A stretch of 64,000 nucleotides of DNA. Source: Pleodorina starrii (Eukaryota; Chlorophyta; Chlorophyceae; Chlamydomonadales; Volvocaceae). The notes beneath the pieces are model-generated. The model was not told where the DNA came from. It did not search any database and saw nothing but the letters and a program-made list of their open reading frames with translations. Location: contig BRXU01000004.1 of assembly GCA_030267565.1 (NCBI GenBank), forward strand, positions 915,501-979,500. The letters run 5' to 3'. Of this stretch, positions 22,032 through 33,739 are shown piece after piece (positions within the stretch are counted from its first letter, which is position 1; each line of letters begins with the position of its first letter). The translations under genes were made by a program, and so were the position numbers.

Positions 22032-22385
22032 CGTCCCAAGCTCCCAACTGTCCGCAAACTGTCTTCACGTGCCTCCGAATAGGTGCCACCCGGGCAGCGG
22101 GCATCGCCGCGCGCAAGAGCTCTTGGCCGTAAAGGCCGACTGATTGCAACTCCCGGAAAGTTTCCAGCGTTCAAAACGCTACACATTTCCTGGTTTGGTG
22201 CCCTATTTCCTCCTCCGGTAGTCGCCAACAACGAAAGGTCTCCCATCGTACAAAGCCGCAGCTGCGAGCGTCGCCAGCCGGGAGTAGCCTTTGCAGCCTC
22301 CCTCCCTTCCTGCCTCCTCCCTCCTGCTCCCTCCCTCCTCCCTCCCTCCCTCCAGAGGCAACGGCTGTTCAGCCCTCTCCGGATC
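22032..22385. other. Gap between the MULE and dehydrogenase copy 2
   Basis: No gene is visible. The stretch 22290-22355 is strongly C/T-rich (ctccctcc units). Homology to copy 1 stops here, at the last exon of copy 2. Confidence 0.4.
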
Positions 22386-25300
22386 TCACTGCCCGCCGTT
22401 GATGAGGGAGCCCTGGATGTCGATCACGAACCTGCGGGGGGGCCGAGGGAGGGAGGGAGCCAGCGGGAGGCACCCACCGGATACCGCTGCCGGTCAGTGC
22501 ACCGCGGTTGGAAGCGCTTGGAAGCCATGCATGTGGACCACCCGGCAGCCAACCCTCACCGGTATCGCACGTCGCTTCGCAGCATTCGCTCGTAAGCGGT
22601 GTTGACGTAGTCAATGGGGATCTTCTCAATGCTGGCCCCGATGCCGTGCTGCCCGCAGAAGTCCAGCATCTCCTGCGTCTGTCGGATGCCGCCAATCAGC
22701 GAGCCGCCCACCGTAGCGCGCTCTGAACAGCAGCAGCGGGACGAAACGGAGGAAACAAGGACACGGTCGCTGGTGGTGAACCGATCGTGTTCTACCCCGT
22801 TCTCCGTCCCTTCGCTGCGATATCTTCTTTTCACCCCCGCCCCGCCCCTCCCCCGACGCCGCTGCAGCGCGAGTGGCGGCTGCAATGCTGCGTCCGCCGC
22901 TGAAAGAGGTCCTCTGCCACTCGCCCCCGTGATAATGGGCCGATCCGCCGTTGGTAGACCCATCCGGCCGGGCAGCGGGCACCCCACAACGCCCACCCAC
23001 TAAGCTCAGCGCTGCGGCCCACCAATACAGTCCAATACATTGTGCAGTGCAACGACGCGCAGCGGCCTTCGGAGCGAGCAAACATACGGTAACCCCTCCG
23101 GCATGAGACCCCGCCACGCCCAAAGTCCCACTCCGCCCCGTCACTCTCCGGCCCCAGCCCTGGCTTGCCAATTGGCGCGCCCCCGCCTGCTGCCTGCTCT
23201 CCGGTCGGCGGCAGCCACCCTCCCGGCCCCTGCCCCTACCGCACCCTACAACAACAACCCCGCCCCCCCCCCCCCGGCCTCCGCACTCACTGAACACGAT
23301 GGCTGCGTTGGGCAGCTGCAGCGGCTTGTCCGGCACCCCCACCAGCACCAGCTTCCCGTCCACCTGCAGCAGACCCACCAGCGGGGCCAGGTCGTGCTGC
23401 GCAGACACGGTGTCGATGATGCCGTGCAGGCTGCCGAACGCGGCCTGACCGGGGGGAAGGGGGAGGAGGCGGGGCGGGTGGGGAAACGGCAGGGAAGGGA
23501 AGGGGAAACAGGAGAGGGCGGGGTGATCACAGGACCTTTGAAATGTAGGCCGGGCAATGGAAGCAGGTGCGAGTTGTGCCAGAGGCTCGAACTGAAGGCC
23601 ACTGCGGCGGTACCCACCTTGACTGCCGCCTCGTCCTTGGACACCAGGAACTCGTCCGCCTTGAGCACCTGAGGGCGGAGGACAGCAGGGGAGGGGAGGG
23701 GAGGGGGGGTAAGGGGGCCCTGTACCCCTGTTGCTGTACTGGCCGAGGACGCCGCACGAGAAACCCACACAGCTGGCTTTGCCCCCTCCCGCCCCATCCC
23801 CCCTCACGTTGAGCGCCTCTTCCTTCTTGGACTCCGATGTGGAGATGACGGTGACGTGCAGGCCCATGCCCTTGGCGACCTTGACCGCCTGAAGAGAGGG
23901 ACAGGCAGAGGGGGAGGCAGAGGGGGAGGGGGAGGGGGCCCGCACGTTGGCGTCTTATCACAGATGAGGCAGCACACGCGCCGAATGGGGACTCGACAAG
24001 ATAAAGCCAGATCAACAACACACGGCTTGTTAGCAGGACTGTCCCTCTGGGCACAATCGCAAAGTCGCCAATGAGCGCCAGGCAGATGTCATGTGACGGT
24101 GAACCACATCGGGATACCACAATGACATGCAGTACGACAACCCTGACCTGCCCGTACTGTATTACGTTTTACGTACCATGTGGCCCAGCCCGCCCAGCCC
24201 CACCACGCCCAGCTTCATCCCCGGCTTGTCCAGACCGAAGTGCTTCATCGGGCTGGAGGGGGGGAGGGGGGAGGGGAGGAGGAGGGAAGGGCCCCGGGGT
24301 TAGGGTGCGTCGGAAGAGGGCCGGGGAGGGGGGGGAGAGCGCCGCGGCCGGTGACGTGGTGGGGAAGCATGTACACGGGACCCGCCCACCCTCAGCAGCC
24401 CCACCAGCCCCGACACGAGATGCCACTGGACCTACCACCCGAAAGGAAGGGTGAGAAAGGAGCAATCATCGGCCGGGGCGAGGGAATAAACGCCCACCCG
24501 GCCCCTAGGCACGTCTTGCGCCCGCCCCTGTCCTTACACGCTCAGGCTGTCATTCCTTCCCTTCCGTCTGGCCCCGTTCCGCCCACCTGTACACGGTGAT
24601 ACCGGCGCACAGCAGCGGTGCGGTCACCTCCAGCGGCAAGTTCTCGGGCAGCCGCAACACGAACTTCTCAGTCACCACAATGTGGCTCGAGTAGCCGCCC
24701 TGGGAGAGAGAGCGGGAGAGAGAGAGAGAGTGGGGAAGGGAGGAGGGTCAGGCGCAGGGGGAGGGGGAGGGGTGACAGAAGGAGAGTCAGAAGGGAAATA
24801 GCCGGACAGGCGGGGCCAATCTTCACTGGCATTCGGCAGTACGGCATTCGGCAGTACGGGAGCAGCAGTGCCCGTTTAGAGAGAGAGAGAGAGCGCCTCA
24901 CGAAAGGGCGGATGGGCTGGTCCAGGCGAGTGATCCATTGCCGATACGAGTGAGTGACCTGTCCTGGTCGAGTACAAAGTTGAAGCAATCGTGGCGTTAA
25001 GCAAGCCCGGTGGGCCGCACCCGCCACCCGCCACCAACCCACCAACGCAGCCACCCACCAACACAGCAGCTGGCTGAACGGACCCACGGACCCACCTGCG
25101 CAATCGTGCCGTCTGGCTGCATGCAGTTGTACGTGTACACGCACTTGCTGCAAAACTGCTCCTCGCACCGCGGTGCCTTGCACATGTCGCAAGCGCCGCA
25201 CGAGTCCACCATGCAGCCCACACCCGCCCGGTCGCCCGGCTTGAACGAGGTCACCTCCGACCCAACCTCAGTGACGATACCCACGATCTCGTGACTGCGG

Positions 25301-27358
25301 GGGGAGGGAGGAGGGGCGAGCAGAGAGCGGGGGAGGGTGGGAAGGGGAGGGAATGAGGAGGGAAGAGGGATGTTCAAGAGGGAGATAAACGCCGCGGGGA
25401 CCACATACGTGGGACGTGCGAGGCCTGGGGAGGCGGAAAGTGGGACAGAGGGGTGCGGGAAAGGGCCAGAACCTTCCGCTGTGAGGGGCAGTGTGGGAGA
25501 TTTGAAGTGCAGAGTTGTTGCCCCCGCTGGCCATCGGCAAGACGGGTGAGCAGACGGCAAGGGAGGCATCAGTGGGCGCTTGGACGCGGAACAGCAGAAG
25601 ACGGGTCAATGAGCGGGGGTAGGGGGTGAGGCCGTGCGGGTCCAGCCCCAGCCTCAGTCAGGGGCCCCAAATTGCAGACAACGGGACACCGGGTCAGAGT
25701 CTTAACAGGGTTTCGGCGAAAGGGTTTTAACTGCACACTTCCCCATCGACTGTGATGGATGTCTAAGCCTATCCACAAGCCATTTGGAGTTTATGCTTTC
25801 AGTCGCGAGCGGGAATGCTAAAAGGAGCCCCAACGTGAGCCAAAACCCAAATGGGGCCGCCATCCTAGCAGTCCCGGCACAGTCTTCTCTTCTCACCCGG
25901 GCACCATGGGGAACAGGGAGCCGCCCCACTCGTCCTTGATCTGGTGCAGGTCGCTGTGGCAGATGCCCGCGTGTGTGATCTGGATGCGCACGTCCTTGGG
26001 ACCCACGGGTCGGCGGTCGAAGGTGAAGGGGCTCAGCACGCCGGTCTTGTCGCGGGCGGCGTAGCCGATGCAGTTGGTGGGCGGGTTGCTGCGGGCGGTC
26101 GCCGGCTTGGAGAACATCCCAGCGAAGTCAGCGAAGGAGATCTCTGCAGGCAGGGGTGGGTGGAATTGGGCAGGGGTGGGTGGGTGCGAGCGCGTCGGGA
26201 GGCAGGCAGCTGAAGGGTTCGCGGAGGGGACACATGCCATGGAGCAGTCCGCCATGCAATTTCCAAACTCATCGCCTTTTCAGATGGCACCTTCCGTTTT
26301 GGAAGCTTTTGGGAAACGGAGGTCTGAAAAATAGTTCAGTTAACGACGCGGTACTTTAAAGTGTCCGAACCGACAGTTCAGTTTACATTGCACGTTACTA
26401 ATACGGATCATTATCCTCGTTGCCTGAGCTCTCAATGAAGGTCTCCTTACAATTATAGCAGCCATAACGCTTGATGTGGCTCTCTATGGAGTCGGTTACC
26501 CGCTGCTGGGATGCGCGGGCCGGCATGGCGCGGCCGATGCCGACGGGAGGCGGTCCCGTCCAGCACAACGGATATTTCCCGAGTACTTCCATCCAGGCAC
26601 ATAGTTTGATGTCGGTTGAAAATTTTGGCACTCGTAATGGGGGGGGGCATCGCACGAGCGGCGTTGTCGTCGAACATCTTGAAGAGGTGTGCAAATAAGT
26701 GGCGTCGCAGGTCGCGCCGCGCCAAGAACATGCAAGTATATGATGCAATTGGGCTTGCAGAATTGTACATAGTCACGGCTATGGCGACGCTGTTGCCAAT
26801 AACGTACGAGGGGTCAACGTGCGACATTTTTCCTAATTCACCCCCGGACCCCCCCTCCGCCCCTCGGGTCACTTTATGTTCTGTCCACTTTACGCACATA
26901 ACGTACCGTTACCAAAAGCGACTTGGCTACGCTTTTTGCAAAGTCGTAACGGGGTGCACATAAATCCTGTATCGTCGTCGACGACATTGGATGGCTCTCC
27001 ATAAAGCTTCACATACTCTTGCAGGGTCTGCGTTACAGCATGTATAAGTCCGACCCGGGCTTCTCAACGGAGGGAAAACTGAAGGCCAACACGTAGGACA
27101 TACGGATGTATCATTCCTTTGACTACTTGCAGTCAGCTGGCCCTGATCAACTGGCATGGTCGCATGGAGGAAGTAGCACTTGAAAAAACTAATGAAGTTG
27201 TAACCTCATAGCTATTGCAAGTTCTTCCCAAGGTACAAGTGTCTTAAATCACTCACCTCGGCAGTGGTCTCGCCTGAGGGTGCTACCTGGCGCAGCAGCG
27301 CAAACTCGCGCGGATGCGCCTTGATTTCAGCGCTCGACGGAGAATGGATACGCGGCAT
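22386..27358 (-). pseudogene. Zinc alcohol dehydrogenase, copy 2, disrupted at exon 2
   Basis: Duplicate of the gene at 11111-15181. Matching exons: 27358-27257, 27027-26987 (partial), 26143-25897, 25294-25096, 24699-24587, 24252-24177, 23888-23808, 23668-23618, 23444-23291, 22722-22560, 22431-22386. Ten of eleven exons keep length, phase and splice sites, and all zinc and nucleotide motifs. Exon 2 loses its last codons and its gtgagt donor: after GEPS the sequence becomes unrelated DNA up to 26259. Skipping exon 2 would shift the frame, so a full protein needs a new splice site or start. Small changes: Asn33 to Thr, Ala35 to Thr, Asp73 to Asn, Ile to Val in exon 7, and a C-terminal extension Gly-Gly-Gln. 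It is probably a recent pseudogene; an expressed chimeric form cannot be excluded. Confidence 0.85.
26259..26986 (-). other. Foreign 0.7-kb segment replacing the exon 2 donor of copy 2
   Basis: Similarity to copy 1 stops at gccatgcaa (26258) and returns at ttggatggctctcc (26987). About 30 bases of the original are missing, so this is a replacement rather than a clean insertion. No inverted repeats or target duplication are visible. On the minus strand a coding-like remnant runs from about 26830 to 26398 in two frames: DPSYVIGNSVAIAVTMYN and RRHLFAHLFKMFDDNAAR, then after a shift near the G run at 26640, VPKFSTDIKLCAWMEVLGK and IKRYGCYNCKETFIESS, ending at a stop. I do not recognise the protein; a captured gene or element fragment is likely. 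Confidence 0.6.
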
Positions 27359-29695
27359 TGTCCTTCAAGTGAAATACTTTGGCGCGTTGATGCTTTACTG
27401 GGCAAAATGAAGCGCGACACGCGACAACAAGGACAAAAAGGAAGGATATGTGTTCAGGTATTGAACCTTCATATCCACGTACAGGGCGTAATGCTGACTT
27501 CTGGATTGCACGACTGACAATGTGCATTACTCATGCATAGTCCCTGCCACCCGCGCACCCGGTGGTGTAAGGGTTTCCCGCAGTATAGAAGTGTGGTAGA
27601 TCTCGTTGAGAGCGCGCCGGTTTCTTGGTACGGCTTATGCGCGCCTATGATGCCTCGCGTTGTGGTATAAGACGGTTACGGACTTTATTGAAGTACAGTT
27701 CCCCTTGTAATCGTCGATTCCTAACTTGATATGCAACTGTGGATTTACAGACTGGCTTCAGTAACTCAGTCTTCCGGTGTCTCAACAATCATCATCCCGA
27801 TTGGAGGGTACAGTCTCTTCCCCTTTCAGATGGTCTCTGTCGAACATGTGCCCTGTGTCAATTGGCGCCCGGTGGGAAGCGTGATGCTCGTTGAAACTGG
27901 CTTCTAGGAAACGGTTCTGAGTCCAGTAACCACTAAAGGATACTGGGCGCATCAGTATAATGCGGTGCACGCTTGTGCTTTTGTTGCTGATTACGCAAGC
28001 TTGTTTGCCAAGGCACGTACAAAGACGTTCCGGCTCTCCAGATATCGGACATATCGTCTCGATACGTTTATGGGGCTGCTGGGGCAGAGGGATTTCATTG
28101 CCGAAGCGTGATATGTTGTATGCCGTACAAGTACCCGTCTACGCTGTCCTCGGCCGCCTTGCTGCGTTATCCTTGTCCGCCTTTGGCCAAGCTTCAGCAG
28201 CCTCCGCATATGCAAGATCCTGTACCGCACGGACTTCGCGGGGGCCCCAGGCCCCCGAGGAGCTGGCGCCCCTCCTTTCCCGCCTGGCCGCCTTCGTTGA
28301 CCGCTGCCTCGATCAGCCCCGGGGCCTCTCCCACAGGCGGTGGCGGCCCGCGGCGTTGGGGTTGGCGCGAGCGCCACCCGGTGCTGCCGCCGGCGTTGGG
28401 GGCCTCGGCCTCCTGCCGGTCCTGTGGAACATGTCCGCGGCCGGGCCCCCATGCAGTGCTGGCCCTGTGCATGGTGGCCGCAGCGCGCGGTGCGGCCTCC
28501 TCCGCCCTGCCCCGCCGTGGGCGGCCGTCCCCGCGCTGCCCGTCACTCCTCCCTGGGTTGTGGCCTCGAGAACCCTCTCCCCGGACCTCTCCCCCCTCCC
28601 TGGCTTCTACACGGTGGGCATGGCGGTGCGCTGCGCAGACGCCCTGCTACTCCCCGCTACCCCATGCGCCGCTGGGTACCCTCAAGTCCGCTTTGACACC
28701 GTCGCGATGGGGCTCTGTGGCGGTGGTGGCGTGTGTTCAGCCAGCTCCGTGGCGGAGCGGGGAGGGCGCAGCCGGGACGCGCTGCCGGAAGCCCCGCCCC
28801 GGCGGCAAATGCCCACAGGGCTTTGGAGAGCGGAGCAGTCGGCCCTCCGACCCGACACGGCGGCCCAAAGCGGCCCAACCTAGCTGAAGGCCGGTGCCCA
28901 ACGGAAGAAAAACCAACATGCTGCCCTAGAGCCTGATGTCGTCTTCCCTGGCACGTAATTTTCGCCATGTGCGAACTTCAGAATCCCTTCGATCCTCCTG
29001 ATACGGTACTTCCCAAAATGGAAGCCGCAAGGACACCTTGGTTCGGATTGGGTGCGATCATGGATTTAGTATTGAAGTCAGGCATATCGCATTCGTTCAA
29101 GCCACAAAAAGAGTGTCAAATGGTCAGCGGAGCTTTTACAAGCATCAGATCACCTCGACAACGCAACCGCCAAACCAACCTCCGAAGACGGGAGAGACGC
29201 GGCCGGCCGGAAAGCGCCGCTGTTTCGGCTTCGAGCTAGATCTTGAGAAACAGCAAACTGCGCCATATTACAGGCACATGAGTCTTTGTTGCTAGCGCTT
29301 GCAAGTTTGACACATGGCCTCTAACGGCAACCGAAACCGGCAGCGCACAGGCAACGTCCCCCTCCCGCCAGTCAGACACGGACCCAGATCATATAACCTT
29401 AGGCACCCCCCAATATGTCCGGGCTTGCCATCTACAGGCCGCACGGGTCACACATACGCAGGGGTGAATTGCAGCAGCGGAATGCCGACGTAGCAAACAA
29501 TCCCCTCAGACGCCCGCTCCCTTCGACGCAAAAAGCAGACGCACCAGCCAGTTGCGCCTCGACCGCTCGGACGATCCTTCCAGGCATCCCGCCTCCAGTC
29601 TTGCCTTGCAATCGAAGTAGTAATACCAATACACATACCAATACACACGCAGAGTGCAACCTTCCGTTGGCACCGTTGGCAGCTGATAACTGCCG
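27359..29695. other. Flank of dehydrogenase copy 2 and unassigned DNA
   Basis: 27359-28070 is the duplicated upstream flank (see the copy 1 flank). From about 28187 to 28885 the base composition jumps to very GC-rich and two plus-strand frames stay open for more than 230 codons, rich in Ala, Pro, Gly and Arg. No domain is recognisable and the openness may only reflect GC content. 28890-29695 is AT-richer and probably holds the promoter and leader of the next gene. Confidence 0.35.
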
Positions 29696-32600
29696 ATGAC
29701 AGCATCCAGGGCACGACGCGCTGCGGCCTTTGCGCGGCGGAGTTGGCTGTTCGCTTTGGCAGTCCTGTGCTGCAGAAGCCTTAGCGGTGGCGGTGGCGGC
29801 GCCGCCGCTGTCGGCCTGGGGCCGCAACTTGGAGTTGGCTGCCCGCCCGGGAAGAAGGAGACCTTGGGGTGGGTAGCGGTACCGCGTACCGGTACTCCCG
29901 CCGTGCGGAGAGGAGGCGATGGGCATTCCAATCACGCCAGCGACAGCTTCTCCGGCCTTGAGGATGGCAACATATATACGGTACCGCCGCCCTTCTGCTA
30001 CCTACCAGACTGTTATCGGTCGCGCAGTGCAGCGCAGCGCAACGCAACACAACCGCAAAACGGGACGCCCTCCCTGGAGGCCCTCTCGGCGCCTATTGGC
30101 CCCCCCCTCCACACACACACAGCTTCTCCCGCGCAGCAACGCCCGCCACACCCGCCACACCCTCCCATCCTCCCTCCCTCCCTCCCTTGCTCCCTCCCAC
30201 CCCACCCCTCCCCTCAACAGGATCGTCAATAGCGTCAAGTGGCACAGTGAGGTGCTGCTGGGCGCCCTTCACGCGCTCTCCCCCTTCGCCCCCTGCGCCA
30301 CCGCCTACGTTCATCCGGTGCACCTGCCCCCCGCCACCACCTCCACCTCCACCTCCACCGTCACCTCCACCGCCACCTCCACCGCCACCTCCACCGCCAC
30401 CTCTCGCTCCTCCGGTCAGGACCCCCCGCAGTCCACATCCAAGGTCAAGGTCAAGGCCAGGGCCCAGACCGGCGCGGTGGTGCGCGGCGGCGGCGTGTGG
30501 GCCCGTCATGCGGCCTCCGACCTGCTTGCCACGCAGCCAGTGCGGGTGCGGCCGCTGCCGGTATTCACCACCCACAACGGCACCCGGCTGGTGCTGCCCT
30601 CGGGGATGTCCAAACAGAGCCTCGGTCTCGGAGCCGGCCCTGGACCTGGCGCCGGCGTCAGCCCCCGCCGGACGCTGCTCCCCGCCGCCACCTACACCTC
30701 CTCCGCCGCCTACGCCTCCAGCCAACGGCGCATAGCTGTGGCCGGGACAGGCCTGGCATCAGCGACCGAGGCCGCGGCGAGGTCGTCCACGCGCCGCCTC
30801 CGCGGCCGCGGCGGCGGCGGCGGCGCCGCCGCGGATGCGGCGGCGGATGTGGGCGTGTTGAGCGGCGCCGTGCCGCGCCACGACGTGCTTTGGTTCCTTA
30901 CGCCCGAGACGGATGTGGCATACACGGAGATGTTCGTGGCGGCGGCGAAGCCGCGCATCGTGATCCTCATGTTGCATGAGCCGCACTTCCGGCCGCCCAA
31001 GCGCCTGGCGCGCATGCATCCAGACGTGCGCTTCACAGTGTTGAGCGAGCACGTGGCACGGTTCGTGGAGGAGAAGTACGGCATCGAGGCTGTCGTACTG
31101 ACGCCGACAAGGCCGTACGAGCCGCCCAGCAGCGGCGACGGGTCGTGCTTTGTGCCGCACGAGCCGGCGGCGGCGCGGCCAGAGGCGGGGCCGGAGGGTG
31201 AGGCGGAGTCGCGGGCGGCGGTTTGGCCTCTCCGAGACGACAACATTTGGCCGCAACGCCGGTTGCACCAGGAGCGGGAGCAGGAGCAGGAGCAGGAGCG
31301 GGAGCATCAATCGTTTCGAAAGGAGGAGCTGGGGTCAGGATGGCAGCACCAGCACCAGCACCAGCAGCGGCAGTTGCAGGCGGACGGAGGGAAGGGGGGT
31401 GGGGTGCGGCTGCTGCCGGGCTGTCTGAGTGGACTCACGGTGCAGGGCTGCCTCTCCACCAGGCGTAGGTACGTGGGGGGGGGGGGAAAAGGGTGGTGGG
31501 GTCGGGCCACAGACAGGTTCCTCACTGACAGGGCAACCCGCCCAACCCGGTGGGACGAGTCCTATCGACGAGGACCAGGACAACCTGCAGGCTGCAGGTA
31601 CCTCACATGCGCATCACCACATCCATCCATCCCACCGCCCGCCCGCCCGCCCGCGGCTCACCTGGTGCAGCATCTGGGGTGCCTGCGTGCCCGCACCCCC
31701 ACCCCCACCCCCACCCCCACCACCTCCCCCAGGGGGGTGTTGTCGTTCCATGCACTGCGGTGTCCGGCGCTGAGCGCCCACGGGCCGCTGGTGGATTCCA
31801 CCGGATTCTTGAGTCTTGACCCGACGCGGCGCTGACCTCACCGCTCACCCCAAAGCCCAAACGCTCAGCCTCGACCGCTTTCTTGCCCTTTCGCCACGCG
31901 CCTCCCCCGTCCTCACCCCACCCCCCACCCCCGGCCCCGGCCCCGCACAACCGCCGCGCCGTTGCTGCGTCGTACAGGTCGTACGGCAAGCTCTTCCAGG
32001 AGATTGCCGCTTGTTCCCCCCAGCAGCAGCTCGGCGCAGCCGCCGCCGCCGCTGCCGCTGCCGCGGCCGCGGCCGCCGCCTCGTCCTCCTCCTCCTCCTC
32101 CTCCTCCTCCTCGTCGTCGTCACCCTCGTCCCTGCCAGTGCGTGTGCACCTGGCTGGAGCTCTGGACCCCTCTGTGGACTTGCGGGCGCCCGCCGTGCCC
32201 CGGAAGCTCCGGAACCAGGTCACCATCCACCCCAACCTGCGTTACGTGGATTTCTACCTGCTGATGTATCGAAGCTGGGCGCTGCTCCCGAGGTACGACG
32301 TACGGAGTACGGCAGAGCGCGGGGACGAGAGGGTGGGGCCGCCGGGAGCCCCCTCCACAGCACGGTGGTGGAGCCCGAGCGGGTGATGTCATCGCACACC
32401 GTACTGTACGGCGCCGTACTGGTCCAACTAACCGACGGGGAAAACAGGAAGACTGACTGTTTTGGGGGCTCTGTGGCTCTGTGGGGTCACCGGTGCGGAT
32501 CCTGTGTGGCGATGCCCGGCCTGACCCGACCTGACCCGAGTCGAACATCGAGACCAACGCGACTGCCCGCTTTCGATCCGCGGCTTCCGCCTCACCGCCT

Positions 32601-33495
32601 GCCGTCCACCTTCCGTTGTTGCGGTTGTTGTTGTTGCTGTTGTTACGGTGGGCTCCAGAAGGTCCCGACCCTTTGAAAGAGTGGGAGCCAGCGGACCAGC
32701 CGCTGGCCATGGCCTCCGTGTCGCTGTGTTGGTGTAGTCATCCCGCCTTCCAGCCCTCCCTCCCGTGCAAAACCCTGAAACCCTAAAACCCTAAAACCCG
32801 CCCCCCGCCCTCCCCCACATGATCCCCCCCGGCCCCCGTCTCCATTGCACGGATCCCACCCCGCATCCTCATCCGTACACGTACGACACGATCCGACATG
32901 ACCCATGGGTTTGTGCAGCCTTGCAAGCCGGAGCTACCTGGTGAGTCCGCGTGTCGTACAGTACGGGGGCTAAGTGTCGTACGGGATCTGAGTGTCGTAC
33001 AGCTGCACCGTTTCGGCTATCGGACCAGTTATGTGGCTGTCCCGTTGTGCTGTGTCCTGTCCTGCCCACGAGTACGGCACATTTCAAGTACGGCGCCCCT
33101 CCCGGAGTCACACTTGACAGCCTCACTCACCCCGCCTGCCACGCCCCTCTAACGCTTGCCCACTCCATGCACGGCAACATGTACGACAGACAAACAAGGC
33201 CACCTCCACCCTCCTGGCGTCCCTTTCCACCGGCGTGCCGCTGCTCGTCCAGCCCAGCTTCCTGGCGTCGTACACCGCTCTAGACAATCGTACGGCAATA
33301 GTCGTACGGCCTGGCGAGAACCTGTGCAGTGCCTACGAGCGACTCGTAACCATGCCAGTAGAGCAATACGTGTCGTACAGGGCGTCGCTGAAGTCGCTGG
33401 CGGTCGACCTGAACAGCCGTACGGCGTTGTACATTGGTGGGCTGCTGACGGAAGCTGTACAGCAGCTGCCGGGCGGCCGTACCAAGATTGTCTGA
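29696..33495 (+). CDS. Putative type II membrane glycosyltransferase-like protein
   Basis: Exons 29696-30018, 30221-31468, 31978-32292, 32919-32940 and 33190-33495 join in phase to 737 residues. The N-terminus MTASRARRAAAFARRSWLF leads into a short hydrophobic anchor (SWLFALAVLCC), as in Golgi type II enzymes. After a Thr/Ser repeat (TSTSTSTVTSTATS) and a Gly/Ala-rich linker comes an alpha/beta half: HDVLWFLTPETDVAYTE, RIVILMLHEPHF, HPDVRFTVLSEHVARF. A second low-complexity part (EQEQEQE, HQHQHQQ, poly-Ala/Ser) precedes the second half: VRVHLAGALD, NLRYVDFYLLMYRSWALLPS, then KATSTLLASLSTGVPLLVQP and a PGEN near the end. The two-halved layout and the LLxSLxTGVPLL block resemble GT-B glycosyltransferases; this is inference and donor and acceptor are unknown. 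Exon 4 is a 22-base microexon. Confidence 0.75.
32769..32800. repeat. Interstitial telomere-like repeat (CCCTAAAA)
   Basis: Two exact CCCTAAAA units at 32781-32796, flanked by partial units (aaaaccctgaaa, cccg), inside intron 3 of the glycosyltransferase-like gene. TTTTAGGG is the Chlamydomonas telomere repeat. Confidence 0.75.
32919..32940 (+). other. 22-base microexon of the glycosyltransferase-like gene
   Basis: It lies between acceptor tgtgcag and donor gtgagt. With two bases from the previous exon it encodes SLASRSYL, phase 2 in and phase 0 out, which joins LLPR/S to TNKATSTLL without breaking the frame. Confidence 0.72.
32940..33480. repeat. Dense GTCGTAC/GTACGG motif cluster
   Basis: The words gtcgtac, cgtacgg and gtacagg recur many times in intron 4 and the last exon (for example 32956, 32978, 32995, 33056, 33180, 33268, 33290, 33301, 33373). 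The same words are common at splice borders elsewhere in the window. Confidence 0.55.
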
Positions 33496-33731
33496 AAGCG
33501 AGTAATCCTGGCGGATGCACATTGAAAGAAAATTAAAGAAACAGGGGAGGGATCCGAGAGCCGAGGCGCCGTACATATTCATAGGCGTGAGAGCGTCCCG
33601 GATGCGGTTATTGTACGACTGCTGATGTGCCGTACAAGCTGCGCAAGGACGCGTGTTGAGGAGTACGGCTGGTCGAGTGGCGGTGATGCGGTCGGAGTAC
33701 AGCGGACCGAGTGTGGTTGTGTGGTTGTGTG

Positions 33732-33736
33732 TGTAA
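33732..33736 (+). promoter_or_regulatory. Probable poly(A) signal of the glycosyltransferase-like gene
   Basis: TGTAA 237 bases after the TGA stop, a normal distance. Confidence 0.5.
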
Positions 33737-33739
33737 GTG

